A stretch of 64,000 bases of DNA from an uncultured Bacilli bacterium (GCA_934167935.1 CAKPMH010000001.1:1-64000), one strand, 5' to 3'; positions 47,471 through 56,533 are shown, counted from the first letter of the stretch. The notes: generated by a model not told the origin, from the sequence alone. Numbers and translations: made by a program.

Positions 47471-47505
47471 AAAAAAAAAGACAAATAAAATTAATATTTA
47501 TCTTT
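47471..47505 (-). terminator. terminator of the CotD-like gene
   Basis: AAAGATAAAT and ATTTGTCTTT form a 10-bp stem (one U-G pair), followed on the minus strand by six or more T. Confidence 0.75.
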
Positions 47506-47515
47506 TATTTTTTTA

Positions 47516-47782
47516 TTAAAATCCAGAACATTTTCCACAATCTAAATTGCATACTTGTTCTTCTTCTGAACATGTATATTGTGGTGTATATGTATGTTTA
47601 TAAATATGTTTATTTACTGTGTGAGTATGAATTGGACATACATGTGGTACTTCATGATAGTATTCTTTTTCTATGCATTTATTTATTGTTGGTTCTATTA
47701 TAGGTTGTTCCATACAACAAGAATTCATTTGTGGCATTTGAAACCCCATTTGTCTATCTTGACAACATTTTCTACCAAACAT
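47516..47782 (-). CDS. CotD-like spore coat protein
   Basis: An 88-aa Cys/His/Tyr-rich protein. The core VPHVCPIHTHTVNKHIYKH followed by TYTPQ resembles the CotD family of inner spore coat proteins, which share the His-rich Pro-His-x-His core; Cys pairs lie at both ends (RKCCQD, NSCCME, LDCGKC). There is no signal peptide or membrane span, as expected for a coat protein made in the mother cell. A -10-like CATACTATA (47806-47814) upstream fits the late sporulation SigK consensus CATAnnnTA, but the spacing to an AC at -35 is slightly long. The call rests on composition and a short motif, so it is moderate. Confidence 0.55.
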   Translation of the reverse strand: MFGRKCCQDRQMGFQMPQMNSCCMEQPIIEPTINKCIEKEYYHEVPHVCPIHTHTVNKHIYKHTYTPQYTCSEEEQVCNLDCGKCSGF

Positions 47783-47820
47783 AATACTTTCCCCCTTATC
47801 TAATTTATAGTATGATAAAT

Positions 47821-47847
47821 AAAAAAAAAGGAGTGTGTAATCTCCCT
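47821..47847 (-). terminator. terminator of ffh
   Basis: AGGGAG and CTCCTT (one G-U pair) form a 6-bp stem with an 8-nt loop, followed on the minus strand by a long T-run. Confidence 0.75.
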
Positions 47848-47854
47848 AGATTAA

Positions 47855-49162
47855 TTAAAATGGCATTTTCATTTTTCCATTTTTCATCATTTTCATCATT
47901 TTTTTCATTTCTTCAAATTGTTTTAAAAGTCTATTAATTTCCTCAACTGTTCTGCCACTACCTTTTGCAATTCTTTGTTTTCTACTTGCTTTTATAACCT
48001 CTGGATGTTTTCTTTCATATGGAGTCATTGATAAAATTATTGCTTCTATATGCGATATATCTTTTGGATCTATTTTTACATTATTTAATCCCATTTTTTT
48101 TGCTCCTGGAATTAATTTTATTAAATTTTCAAGTGGTCCTAATTTTTTTATTTGTTTAAATGTCTTTAAAAAATCTTCTAAATCAAATTTACCATTTTGC
48201 ATTTTTTTAGCGGTGTCTAAAGCTTCATCTTCATCTATAACAGATTCTGCTTTTTCAACAATACTCATTAAATCGCCCATACCAAGAATACGACTGGCCA
48301 TTCTTTCTGGGTAAAACTCTTCAAGTCCATCCATTTTTTCACTAACACCAACAAATTTAATTGGTACATTTGTTAAATGTCTAATTGATAATGCCGCTCC
48401 ACCTCTAGTATCGCCATCAAGTTTTGTTAAAACTGCCCCAGTTAATTTTAATTTATTATTAAATCCTTCTATTACATTAATTGCATCTTGACCTGTCATA
48501 CTATCTACAACAAGAAGTATTTCATCTGGTTTAATAGAATTACTTATATTTTCAAGTTCATCCATTAATGTATCATCTATATGAAGTCGCCCTGCTGTAT
48601 CTATTAATACATAATCATAATTGTTTTCTTTTGCATATTTTACTGCATTATTAGATATATCCACAGGATTATTTTTACCTTCATCATATACTTCTATGTT
48701 TAATTCACGTCCTAGTTGTTTTAATTGTTCAATAGCAGCTGGTCTATATATGTCACATGCTACTAAAAGTGTTTTTTTCTTATATTTTTTTCTTAAATAA
48801 TTAGCTATTTTAGCAATAGTTGTTGTCTTTCCACTACCTTGAAGTCCTACTAACATTAATGTTGCTGGATTTCCATTTAAATTTAATTCTTGGTGTTCTT
48901 CTCCTAACAAATCAACTAATTCATCTTTTACTATTTTTACAAACATTTCACCTGGCTTAAGACTTTTTTTTACTTCTTCACCAAGTGCTTTTTCTTTTAC
49001 ATTATTAATAAATTCTTTTACAACTTTATAATTAACATCAGCTTCTAAAAGGGCAAGTCTAATTTCTCGTGTCATATCCCCTATATTATCTTCTGTTATT
49101 TTTCCATATCCTTTTATTTTATCTAATGCATTCTGTAGTCTATCTCCTAAATTTTCAAACAT
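47855..49162 (-). CDS. ffh: signal recognition particle protein Ffh
   Basis: SRP54 GTPase that binds signal sequences and targets ribosomes to the membrane. The 435-aa protein has an N domain, a G domain with VGLQGSGKTTTIAKIA near 105, DTAGRLH and TKLDGDTRGG, and a Met-rich M domain ending MKKMMKMMKNGKMKMPF. The length is normal. The downstream rpsP often seen in Bacilli is missing, and no ylxM or ftsY is adjacent. A TGATACAAT extended -10 lies in the T-run of the upstream terminator. Confidence 0.97.
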   Translation of the reverse strand: MFENLGDRLQNALDKIKGYGKITEDNIGDMTREIRLALLEADVNYKVVKEFINNVKEKALGEEVKKSLKPGEMFVKIVKDELVDLLGEEHQELNLNGNPATLMLVGLQGSGKTTTIAKIANYLRKKYKKKTLLVACDIYRPAAIEQLKQLGRELNIEVYDEGKNNPVDISNNAVKYAKENNYDYVLIDTAGRLHIDDTLMDELENISNSIKPDEILLVVDSMTGQDAINVIEGFNNKLKLTGAVLTKLDGDTRGGAALSIRHLTNVPIKFVGVSEKMDGLEEFYPERMASRILGMGDLMSIVEKAESVIDEDEALDTAKKMQNGKFDLEDFLKTFKQIKKLGPLENLIKLIPGAKKMGLNNVKIDPKDISHIEAIILSMTPYERKHPEVIKASRKQRIAKGSGRTVEEINRLLKQFEEMKKMMKMMKNGKMKMPF

Positions 49163-49193
49163 TTTATCACCATTATTATTGTATCAAAAAAGT

Positions 49194-49222
49194 AAAAAAA
49201 AGACCATATTATCTTGATCTTT
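49194..49222 (-). terminator. terminator of the 103-aa membrane protein gene
   Basis: AAAGATC and GGTCTTT (one U-G pair) form a 7-bp stem overlapping the end of the gene, followed on the minus strand by a T-run. Confidence 0.7.
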
Positions 49223-49520
49223 TATATTCTTTTATATCATTTATAGTAATCTTTTCATTTATTTTTTTTGCTTTGTATAAACTAATTATAATTCCACTTC
49301 CAAATAGTATTGATGATATATATATATTAGTATTTATCATTGTACCTAATCCTATACTTGATATAAGTGTTCCTAATATAAAATTATTTTCTATTTCAGC
49401 TTTTTTTTCTATTAATATTTTTGTATATATCTTTAAATATTTTATTTTTTCTTCATTTGATATATTTATCTTATCTAACTCATTTAATAAATCATCTACT
49501 CGTCTTTCATATATATCCAT
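49209..49520 (-). CDS. 103-aa membrane protein of unknown function
   Basis: N-terminal 45 residues are charged and helical (possible coiled coil), then two hydrophobic segments (about 48-63 and 66-81) joined by a short turn, then a basic tail ending YKRSR. No family recognised. An AAGGAGAA site precedes the ATG. Own terminator. Confidence 0.55.
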   Translation of the reverse strand: MDIYERRVDDLLNELDKINISNEEKIKYLKIYTKILIEKKAEIENNFILGTLISSIGLGTMINTNIYISSILFGSGIIISLYKAKKINEKITINDIKEYKRSR

Positions 49521-49588
49521 ATTTTCTCCTTATAGTCATTTTCATTTACTATTTTTTTTAATGATCATATTATAAATTAGGTGATATT

Positions 49589-49777
49589 ATGCCAAATGGA
49601 TTTAATAATTGGTTTTGTGGTAAAAATAAATGGTTTACTTTTTTAATTATATTCGGTATTTTATTTTTTTATCAAATTATTTTAACCTTTATATTTGTAA
49701 CACGTTTTAATTTATTTATACTATATTTATTTGTTATTTGTATTTTCTTTTTTTTCTTTAGAATATTCTTCTATTAA
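49589..49777 (+). CDS. 62-aa hydrophobic membrane protein
   Basis: A short gene with a clear TTAGGTGAT site five bases before the ATG. The protein MPNGFNNWFCGKNKW is followed by two hydrophobic segments rich in Phe and Ile. Its last 51 bp overlap the 3' end of the YsxE-like gene on the other strand. Hydrophobic readings arise easily from AT-rich DNA, so the ribosome binding site is the main support. Confidence 0.45.
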   Translation: MPNGFNNWFCGKNKWFTFLIIFGILFFYQIILTFIFVTRFNLFILYLFVICIFFFFFRIFFY

Positions 49778-50623
49778 TTTTTCAGTTTTGTATATTATAT
49801 CTATTTTTTTACTAACTAAACATGTATTTTCATATTCATTATCTGTAAATTCTATTTTATCTGGTAAAGCAATTAAAATAAACAATAGCATTTTTTCTTC
49901 TTTTAATAAGGGGTATATTTTTTCATATTCTTTTAATATTGATTCAAAATCAAAAGTTAATGCATATTTTTTATATAATTTATATAAATCAAATATAGGA
50001 ATATCTATTTTAGATTTATCCCAACTTATTAAATATGAATTATTTCCTCTTATGTAATGGTCTAATTCTAAATTATTATGTAAAACAACAAAACGTTGTT
50101 TTTTTTTAGTTTCTAATTTTTCTAACCATTTTTCTAATTCTATTTTTGCATAGTTTAGTGATGAATTTATTTTAGATATATTTCGCGCTATTAAGTATTC
50201 ACTTGGACTCATATATACTTTACTTTCTATAATTGTTATTAAATCCATATAATAGCTTCCTAAATATTCTATGTTACCTGTTATATCTTCATATATTTTC
50301 TTATAATCTGCCTCATCTACTTCTTTATAGAATGATGTTTTACTATGTAATAAACTTACTAAATTTATCATATCTATCATTTTTTGCTCTAAAGGCATTT
50401 TTACTTCTTCTATATATTCTGTTATTCTATAATTTTCATTTTCATTAATTATTTTAGGATAATATCTAAAACTTCTTGAATTTAAATAATCATATATATT
50501 ATTTGTATTTTGCTTTTTTTTTATTATCATCTTATTATCCTTTGTTTTAATTAATATTACATTTTTTATTTTTTTATATCCATTTGGTTTATATTCTCTT
50601 ATTAATTCATTAATTTCCTTCAT
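49727..50623 (-). CDS. ysxE: YsxE/CotS-like spore coat kinase-fold protein
   Basis: A 298-aa protein with the two-lobe layout of aminoglycoside-phosphotransferase-like kinases of the CotS/YsxE family: a nucleotide lobe (MIIKKKQN), RITEYIEEVKMP as the hinge, VVLHNNLELDHYI where active members have a HxD catalytic loop, and LISWDKSKIDIPIFDLYKLYKKY in place of the IDWD metal site and P-x-DL. The catalytic Asp is Asn, so it may be inactive. The gene overlaps the end of the SpoVID-like gene by 14 bp; in Bacillus spoVID and ysxE are also neighbours. It should act in the spore coat. Confidence 0.7.
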   Translation of the reverse strand: MKEINELIREYKPNGYKKIKNVILIKTKDNKMIIKKKQNTNNIYDYLNSRSFRYYPKIINENENYRITEYIEEVKMPLEQKMIDMINLVSLLHSKTSFYKEVDEADYKKIYEDITGNIEYLGSYYMDLITIIESKVYMSPSEYLIARNISKINSSLNYAKIELEKWLEKLETKKKQRFVVLHNNLELDHYIRGNNSYLISWDKSKIDIPIFDLYKLYKKYALTFDFESILKEYEKIYPLLKEEKMLLFILIALPDKIEFTDNEYENTCLVSKKIDIIYKTEKLIEEYSKEKKENTNNK

Positions 50624-51236
50624 ATGAAACTGGTACTATAATTTTATCACCTAGTTTTAATTCTTTAGTATCATTATATAATTCTAATACATCTTTATTT
50701 ATATTATATTTTTCCATTATACTTTCTAATGTATCTCCTTCTCTTACAATATATATTTTATATGTATTATAAGTTTCATCTATATTAATATTATCAAATA
50801 AGTTTGGAATGTTATCTTCTTCTTCAACACATCTTTCTACATTCATATTTAAATCCTCCTTTATTTCCTCTTTTTCTTCTTGATATAATGGTTTTTCTAT
50901 TTCTTCTATTAATATTTCTTCAATTTTATCTACCGATACTTCTATATTTACTCTTAAAATACTATTATTTATTATTTCATAATAGAAATCTTCTATATCT
51001 ATTATTGCATCATCTAATTTATATTTTGAATCAAATACTGCTTCAAATGGTAATTCATATAAAAAAGGTTCAGTGTCTCTACTTTCATTTGTTATTTTAT
51101 ATTCTCCACTTACATTAAAATCTCCTTCTAATATATTATTTTCTATTTTTAGGGTGTGTTCTAATGATATACTTGTTATTTCTTCTAAATTAGTTTTAAA
51201 CATTATATCTTTTTTAAAAGGAATTACTTTCTTCAT
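50610..51236 (-). CDS. spoVID: SpoVID-like spore coat assembly protein with LysM domain
   Basis: A 208-aa protein. Residues 1-110 match the SpoVID N-terminal domain: ITSISLEHTLKIENN, FNVSGEYKI and IEDFYYEIINNSILRV line up with the Bacillus protein's ISLDPDI, LTGEY and FDYQLTDSRIL. Residues about 115-155 form an acidic linker. The C-terminal 50 residues are a LysM domain (YIVREGDTLESIMEKYNI). Bacillus SpoVID is far longer (575 aa) because of its central region, so this is a minimal form. SpoVID surrounds the forespore and guides coat encasement. Followed by the overlapping ysxE-like gene. Confidence 0.75.
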   Translation of the reverse strand: MKKVIPFKKDIMFKTNLEEITSISLEHTLKIENNILEGDFNVSGEYKITNESRDTEPFLYELPFEAVFDSKYKLDDAIIDIEDFYYEIINNSILRVNIEVSVDKIEEILIEEIEKPLYQEEKEEIKEDLNMNVERCVEEEDNIPNLFDNINIDETYNTYKIYIVREGDTLESIMEKYNINKDVLELYNDTKELKLGDKIIVPVSYEGN

Positions 51237-51264
51237 ATTTCTCCTCCAATCACTTAAATATATG

Positions 51265-51293
51265 AAAAAGAAGATAAATTATTACTTATCTTC
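51265..51293 (-). terminator. terminator of lon and the 420-aa gene
   Basis: GAAGATAA and TTATCTTC form an 8-bp stem overlapping the stop codon, followed on the minus strand by five T. It precedes the spoVID-like gene. Confidence 0.75.
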
Positions 51294-52548
51294 CATTATA
51301 TATTTTATTTACTTTATTTTTTACTTTTTTTGTATTTCTATCATTAGCGTCTAATAAATCAATTGTTCTTTTATATACTGTTTCATCATCAAACATTGAT
51401 GGATTTAAATTTATAAATTTATTTATACTTAAATATAATTTTTCATGATTTATTATTTCTAGGTTTTCTTTATATTTTTCATCATCAAACATATATAGAC
51501 TAAATACAGCTAAATCTTTTTTTATTAATTCATCTATTTTTAATGGATTAAATATAAATTCACTTACACTTAAATTTTTTAATCTTGTTACATATTCTGA
51601 TTGTAATAACAGATTAAAGTCTGTCATTTGATTTAATTTTCCTATATATTCGTTTATTTTTTTTATTAATTCTTTTTTATTTTCATCTGATAAATATGGT
51701 AGTTTTCTCTCTTTATATTCTTGTAATATTTTATATGCTGCTTGTTTATTTTTTTCATCTTTTATTAATTTTTCATCTATTAAATTAAATAGTATTTCTA
51801 TTTTATTAGTTGTTATTAAATCTATATTTTCATCTAAAAATTGATTATTATTTAACATATTTTGTACTATTATATAATCATATAATGATTTATATAATAG
51901 TATATCAAAATTAGTATCCGTAAATTTATTTATATTTTTTATTTTATACATTAATCTTTCAGCATCTTTCGAAGATTTATTTTTTTCTAATATTTCTAGC
52001 GCTCTTTTATTTATTTTTTTATTTTTAAACATTTCCGGAAATTCAATTAAAAACTTTTTTATTGAACATATATAGTAGTCTGTTTCATAGATTTCATATT
52101 TATCATTTATTAAAGTATATATAGTTACATTATCAAATTCTATTGTATATTTTACATTCTCTTTATCAATACTTTCTATATAATCAAAACCTTTTAAGTA
52201 ACTTGAGTCCATTACTTTATAAAAACATTCTATCAAATATACTTTTTCATCTGTTTTTGTATCTTTAACATTTTCATATTCATTTATTATTTCATCTATT
52301 ATTTCATTATTTGGGTTTTCTCTTTTTAATAGTTCTACTATTATTTTTAAATTATCTAGTTCTTCTTTTATATAGTGTCCATATTTTATATTTTTTAATT
52401 TTTCTAAGATTACCATTAAATTAATATCACTTGTTAATTCTTCAATTTTTATTTCATTTAAAGATTCTTTAAAATCTTTTGAAATAAGTAATGCATCTAA
52501 TGATATTTTGTTAAAATAAAATGCTAGTTTATTTTTATTAATATTCAT
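51286..52548 (-). CDS. 420-aa helical protein of unknown function
   Basis: A soluble, mostly alpha-helical protein rich in Lys, Asn, Ile and Glu, with no signal peptide, membrane span or familiar motif. Repeated Leu/Ile spacing suggests helical repeats across residues 190-400. It starts 3 bp after the lon stop codon with a GGAGGTAGT site, so it is cotranscribed with lon. It occupies the place between lon and spoVID where Bacillus carries ysxC and the hem genes. A link to Lon or to coat assembly is possible but only from position. Confidence 0.65.
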   Translation of the reverse strand: MNINKNKLAFYFNKISLDALLISKDFKESLNEIKIEELTSDINLMVILEKLKNIKYGHYIKEELDNLKIIVELLKRENPNNEIIDEIINEYENVKDTKTDEKVYLIECFYKVMDSSYLKGFDYIESIDKENVKYTIEFDNVTIYTLINDKYEIYETDYYICSIKKFLIEFPEMFKNKKINKRALEILEKNKSSKDAERLMYKIKNINKFTDTNFDILLYKSLYDYIIVQNMLNNNQFLDENIDLITTNKIEILFNLIDEKLIKDEKNKQAAYKILQEYKERKLPYLSDENKKELIKKINEYIGKLNQMTDFNLLLQSEYVTRLKNLSVSEFIFNPLKIDELIKKDLAVFSLYMFDDEKYKENLEIINHEKLYLSINKFINLNPSMFDDETVYKRTIDLLDANDRNTKKVKNKVNKIYNGR

Positions 52549-52551
52549 ATA

Positions 52552-54870
52552 CTACCTCCATAACAATTTAAATACATCCATATAATTTTCTACTGGTATA
52601 TATTCTATTTTGTTTTTTATCTCACTGTCAAATGATTCTATTTCATTTAAATTATCGCTTGGTATTATTATTTTTTTTACACCACTATTTATAGCTCCAA
52701 TACTTTTTTCTTTTAATCCACCTATTTTTAAGACATTTCCTCTTAATGTTATTTCACCAGTAAGAGCTATATCATTATCTATTTTTTTATTTGTAAATAA
52801 ACTTATAATTGCTGTTGTAAGTGCTATTCCAGCACTTGGTCCATCTTTTTTTATAGCACCACTAGGTACATGAATATGTATATCATATTCTTTAAAAGCT
52901 CTATAATCTATTTTGAATATTTTAGCATTTGATTTTATATAATCTAATGCTATTTTAGCACTTTCAATCATTACGTCTCCCAAATTTCCTGTTAGTGTTA
53001 ATTTCCCTGTTCCTTTAAAACAGTTTACTTCTATTTTCAATGTATCCCCACCATATTTTGTATATGCAAGTGCTTTAACTACTCCTATATCATTTTCTAT
53101 TTTTTTATTATAATTATATATTTCTTTTCCAAGGTATTTTTCTACTAATTTTTCATCTATTGTAAATTTATTAATTGATATTTTTTTATACATTAGTTCT
53201 GTTACTAATTTTCTTATTATTTTTTCTATTTGTCTTTCTAATTCTCTTACTCCAGATTCTTTAGTATAGCCTCTTATTATCTTAAGTATTACATCGTCAT
53301 TTATCTCAAAACAACTTTTCTCTATTCCATGTTCTGTGCATACTTTTTTTAATATATGATTTTTTACTATGTTTAATTTTTCAATTTCAAGATATCCTGG
53401 TATTTCTATTATTTCCAAACGATTTCTTAATGGTTCTTCTATATCTTCAATATTGTTTGCAGTTGTTATAAATATTACATCGCTTAAATCTACTTCTTCT
53501 TCTATATAGTTATCACTAAAATACTTATTTTGTTCTTTATCTAATACTTCTAATAGAGCACTCGATGGATCTCCTTTTTGACTTTTTGTCATTTTATCTA
53601 TTTCATCTATTAAAAATATAGGGTTCATTGATTTTGCTTTTTCAAGTCCTTTAATTATTCTTCCAGGGCTTGATCCTAAATATGTTCTTCTATGTCCTAT
53701 TATTTCTGCTTCATCACTTATTCCACCTACTGATATTTTAGTAAAGCTTCTATTTAATGCTTTTGCAAGTGAATATACAAATGATGTTTTTCCTACTCCA
53801 GGTGGGCCAACTAAGCATATTACTGGACTATTTATATTATTTGTTCTTTTTTTGATTGCAACATATTCTATAAATCTTTTTTTTAGTTCTTCAAGACTAG
53901 TATGTGTTTCATTAAGTTTATTTAATATATCTGTTAAATCTTCATTATCAGATGTATATGTATTCCATGGTATATTAATTAAATGATTAATATATGTTCT
54001 TATTACATCTAATTCTGGGGATGTTTCTACTAGATTTTCATATCTATTTACTTCTTCTTCTAGTCTTTCTTTTATTTTTTCATTTAAATTTAATTTATTT
54101 ATTTTTTCTTTTATTTTATTTATTTCTTGTTCTTTTAGTGATGTATCATTTAATTCTTTTTTTATTTCTTTTAATTTTTCTTTTAATACATATTGTCTTT
54201 GATTTTCATCTATATTTTTTCTAACTTTACTATCTATATTTTTATCTATTTCAAACATTTCTTGTTCTTTGTAAATATCTCTTAGTATTAATATTAATCT
54301 TTCCTTTGGATTAATTTCATTTAGATATTTTATAAGTTTTGTTTGATCATTTTGTATATATGGTCCTACAATATCTGTCATTTTATCAAGTGATTTCACA
54401 TTTTTTATAATTGATAATACACTATTAGATACATATGGTATAGCTTTTGTATGATATTCTACTTCTTTATATAACTTATTTATTAAGGCTTGTTCTTCTC
54501 TAGTTTCTATTCTTTCTTTTAGAATTTCTTCTACTATTGCATCTAATAAATCATTTTTTTTATTTTTATTTAAATATTCAATTACCTTGCATCTTTCAAG
54601 TCCTGTTATAATAAGTCTAACTTTTCCATTTGGTAGTTCTATTTTATGGCTTATTTTTGATATTACTCCAATTTTAGGTAATTCATTTAAATTTATATTT
54701 TCTTCTACTTTATTTTCATTACTTACAATAAGTATTTTATTATCATGAAATAATTCTGCTACATCTACTATATTTTTACTTAAATCATTATCAAATTCTA
54801 GTTTTATTTCATTATTTGGCAAAAGTACGATTCCTTTTAATATTATTACGGGTAATTCTTTTTTCATCAT
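52552..54870 (-). CDS. lon: ATP-dependent protease Lon
   Basis: AAA+ serine protease that degrades damaged and regulatory proteins. The 772-aa protein has the N-terminal substrate domain, AAA+ Walker A GPPGVGKTSFVYSLAKA near 353, Walker B PIFLIDEIDKM and the catalytic Ser-Lys pair (KDGPSAGIAL near 672, and the Lys 43 residues later in LTGEITLRGNVLKIGGLKEK, near 715). The length is standard. The ATG has an AAGGAGG site. Promoter TAGACT-N16-TATAAT overlaps the terminator of the gene upstream. Confidence 0.97.
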   Translation of the reverse strand: MMKKELPVIILKGIVLLPNNEIKLEFDNDLSKNIVDVAELFHDNKILIVSNENKVEENINLNELPKIGVISKISHKIELPNGKVRLIITGLERCKVIEYLNKNKKNDLLDAIVEEILKERIETREEQALINKLYKEVEYHTKAIPYVSNSVLSIIKNVKSLDKMTDIVGPYIQNDQTKLIKYLNEINPKERLILILRDIYKEQEMFEIDKNIDSKVRKNIDENQRQYVLKEKLKEIKKELNDTSLKEQEINKIKEKINKLNLNEKIKERLEEEVNRYENLVETSPELDVIRTYINHLINIPWNTYTSDNEDLTDILNKLNETHTSLEELKKRFIEYVAIKKRTNNINSPVICLVGPPGVGKTSFVYSLAKALNRSFTKISVGGISDEAEIIGHRRTYLGSSPGRIIKGLEKAKSMNPIFLIDEIDKMTKSQKGDPSSALLEVLDKEQNKYFSDNYIEEEVDLSDVIFITTANNIEDIEEPLRNRLEIIEIPGYLEIEKLNIVKNHILKKVCTEHGIEKSCFEINDDVILKIIRGYTKESGVRELERQIEKIIRKLVTELMYKKISINKFTIDEKLVEKYLGKEIYNYNKKIENDIGVVKALAYTKYGGDTLKIEVNCFKGTGKLTLTGNLGDVMIESAKIALDYIKSNAKIFKIDYRAFKEYDIHIHVPSGAIKKDGPSAGIALTTAIISLFTNKKIDNDIALTGEITLRGNVLKIGGLKEKSIGAINSGVKKIIIPSDNLNEIESFDSEIKNKIEYIPVENYMDVFKLLWR

Positions 54871-54899
54871 ATTTTTTGCCTCCTTGTAAATTGTTTTTT

Positions 54900-54927
54900 A
54901 TTATATCACAATAGAAAAAAAAGTCTA
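54900..54927 (-). promoter_or_regulatory. promoter of lon, overlapping the upstream terminator
   Basis: TAGACT (54922-54927), a 16-bp spacer ending in TGA and a perfect TATAAT (54900-54905). The -35 is the descending arm of the terminator hairpin. Confidence 0.65.
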
Positions 54928-54944
54928 CAATTTAAGAGACTTTT
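54915..54944 (-). terminator. terminator of the rmuC/YjdF-like unit
   Basis: AAAAGTCT and AGACTTTT form an 8-bp stem, followed on the minus strand by eight T. Confidence 0.8.
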
Positions 54945-55470
54945 TTTCTATTTTTTTATTTGTAAAAATTACCACTAAAATTCCGCCTAGAAGCGCTACT
55001 ATGATATCTTTCATTGTATCATTTATTCCTGTTTCAACTACTTTTTGAGGATCTACATTAAATATAATACTTGATGTATATTCAAAAATTTCCCATGCCG
55101 TTGCAATTAATGATACAAACCCTAATATAAATAATATTTTTATTATTTTATTTTCAGTTTTTATTATATTTAAAGCTAAGTATGCTGTAAATATACCTGA
55201 TATAAAATGCATCAATGTATCATAAAAAATAATTTTATCATATAAATTTATTATTACTCCTAAAAAATAAGCAAAAAATATAAATATTAAATAAGCAAAT
55301 TTTATATTTGTATTTAAATTTATTTTTCTTATTTTTATTATTAACATTGTTGGTAAAATAAGTATTGTTTTTAAAAAATCTATGTACTCCTTATTTTTTA
55401 AATATTTTAATGCAATTATATAACTGATAATTGTTATTATCGCTATAATAATATTATTTATTTTCTTCAT
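54925..55470 (-). CDS. YjdF-like membrane protein (DUF2238 family)
   Basis: A 181-aa protein with five or six membrane spans. The polar motifs YDTLMHFISG near 85, WEIFEYTSS near 125 and GINDTMKDIIVALLGG near 148 match the conserved His, Glu and Asp positions of the DUF2238/YjdF family, whose function is unknown. It overlaps the end of rmuC by 17 bp. Confidence 0.75.
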   Translation of the reverse strand: MKKINNIIIAIITIISYIIALKYLKNKEYIDFLKTILILPTMLIIKIRKINLNTNIKFAYLIFIFFAYFLGVIINLYDKIIFYDTLMHFISGIFTAYLALNIIKTENKIIKILFILGFVSLIATAWEIFEYTSSIIFNVDPQKVVETGINDTMKDIIVALLGGILVVIFTNKKIEKKSLKL

Positions 55471-56524
55471 TTGTTAAATTCTCCATTTCAACTTCATTTA
55501 TAGAATTAAACCTTTTTGTTATTTTTTCTGTTGTTGTATGAATTTCTTTAACATCTCTTCCTACTGTTTCAATACTTCTTGATAATTTATCCCATCTATC
55601 TTTATATCTTTTAAATTCTTCATCTAAAAGCAATAATTCATTATGTATTACTTTTGCATATTTATCTCTTTCCATATTTTTTATTATGACTTGAATTGTT
55701 GTTAATGTACTTATTAATGTTGTTGGGCTTGTTATCCAAACTCTTTTTTTATAGGCATATTCTATTATATCACTATGATATGCATTAACGTATGCGAATA
55801 TGGCTTCTGCTGGTAAAAAAAGTATTGCTTGATCACTTGTTTCTCCATTTATTATATACTTACTGCTTATTGCATCTATATGTTTTTTCATATCTAATTT
55901 AAACATTTTTTCATAGTTATTTCTTAAATCTTCACTATTTGTTTTATCTATCATTCTTCTATAGTTTTCAAGTGGAAATTTAGAATCTATTCCAACTAGC
56001 CCAAGTGGAGCTGGAGCAAATAATGCACAATCTACTATTGTTCCATTTGATAAAGTATATTGCATTTTATATATTTTATCATTAACTCCAAAAACATTTT
56101 CTAAAATATGTTTTAAGTTTACTTCTCCAAATATTCCTCTTGCTTTTTTATCAGTAAGTACACTTTCAAGTGACACTATATCTTTTGATAATGTATCTAT
56201 TTTCTTTTGTGCTTCATCTATTTTTGATAATCTTTCTAATACAGATGTAAATGTCTTATTAGTTTTTTCAAAGTTTTTATCTAGTCTTTCATTAACTGTA
56301 TCATTAATAAGTCTTAATCTAACTTCTAATTTTTCATTTTGTTTTACAAATTCTTCATTTATATCTTTTTCTAGGCTACCTTTGAATTCACCTAATTCTT
56401 TTACTACATTTGTTTCTATTTTTCCAATTTTTTCTATTATATTTGTTTCATTTATTCCTCTAAATAATAATACTACAATAAGTATTAATATTATTATAAG
56501 AATTCCTACTATAACATATTCCAT
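55454..56524 (-). CDS. rmuC: DNA recombination protein RmuC
   Basis: A 356-aa protein of the RmuC family, which limits DNA inversions between short repeats. An N-terminal membrane span (about 3-23) and a coiled coil (30-125) precede a PD-(D/E)XK nuclease-like domain: GIFGEVNLKHILE, YTLSNGTIVDCALFAP, GIDSKFPLENY (Asp and Lys of the core) and ILFLPAEAIFAYV. It is shorter than the E. coli protein but typical of Firmicutes. Followed by an overlapping membrane-protein gene. Confidence 0.92.
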   Translation of the reverse strand: MEYVIVGILIIILILIVVLLFRGINETNIIEKIGKIETNVVKELGEFKGSLEKDINEEFVKQNEKLEVRLRLINDTVNERLDKNFEKTNKTFTSVLERLSKIDEAQKKIDTLSKDIVSLESVLTDKKARGIFGEVNLKHILENVFGVNDKIYKMQYTLSNGTIVDCALFAPAPLGLVGIDSKFPLENYRRMIDKTNSEDLRNNYEKMFKLDMKKHIDAISSKYIINGETSDQAILFLPAEAIFAYVNAYHSDIIEYAYKKRVWITSPTTLISTLTTIQVIIKNMERDKYAKVIHNELLLLDEEFKRYKDRWDKLSRSIETVGRDVKEIHTTTEKITKRFNSINEVEMENLTNEENK

Positions 56525-56533
56525 ATTTTTCTC

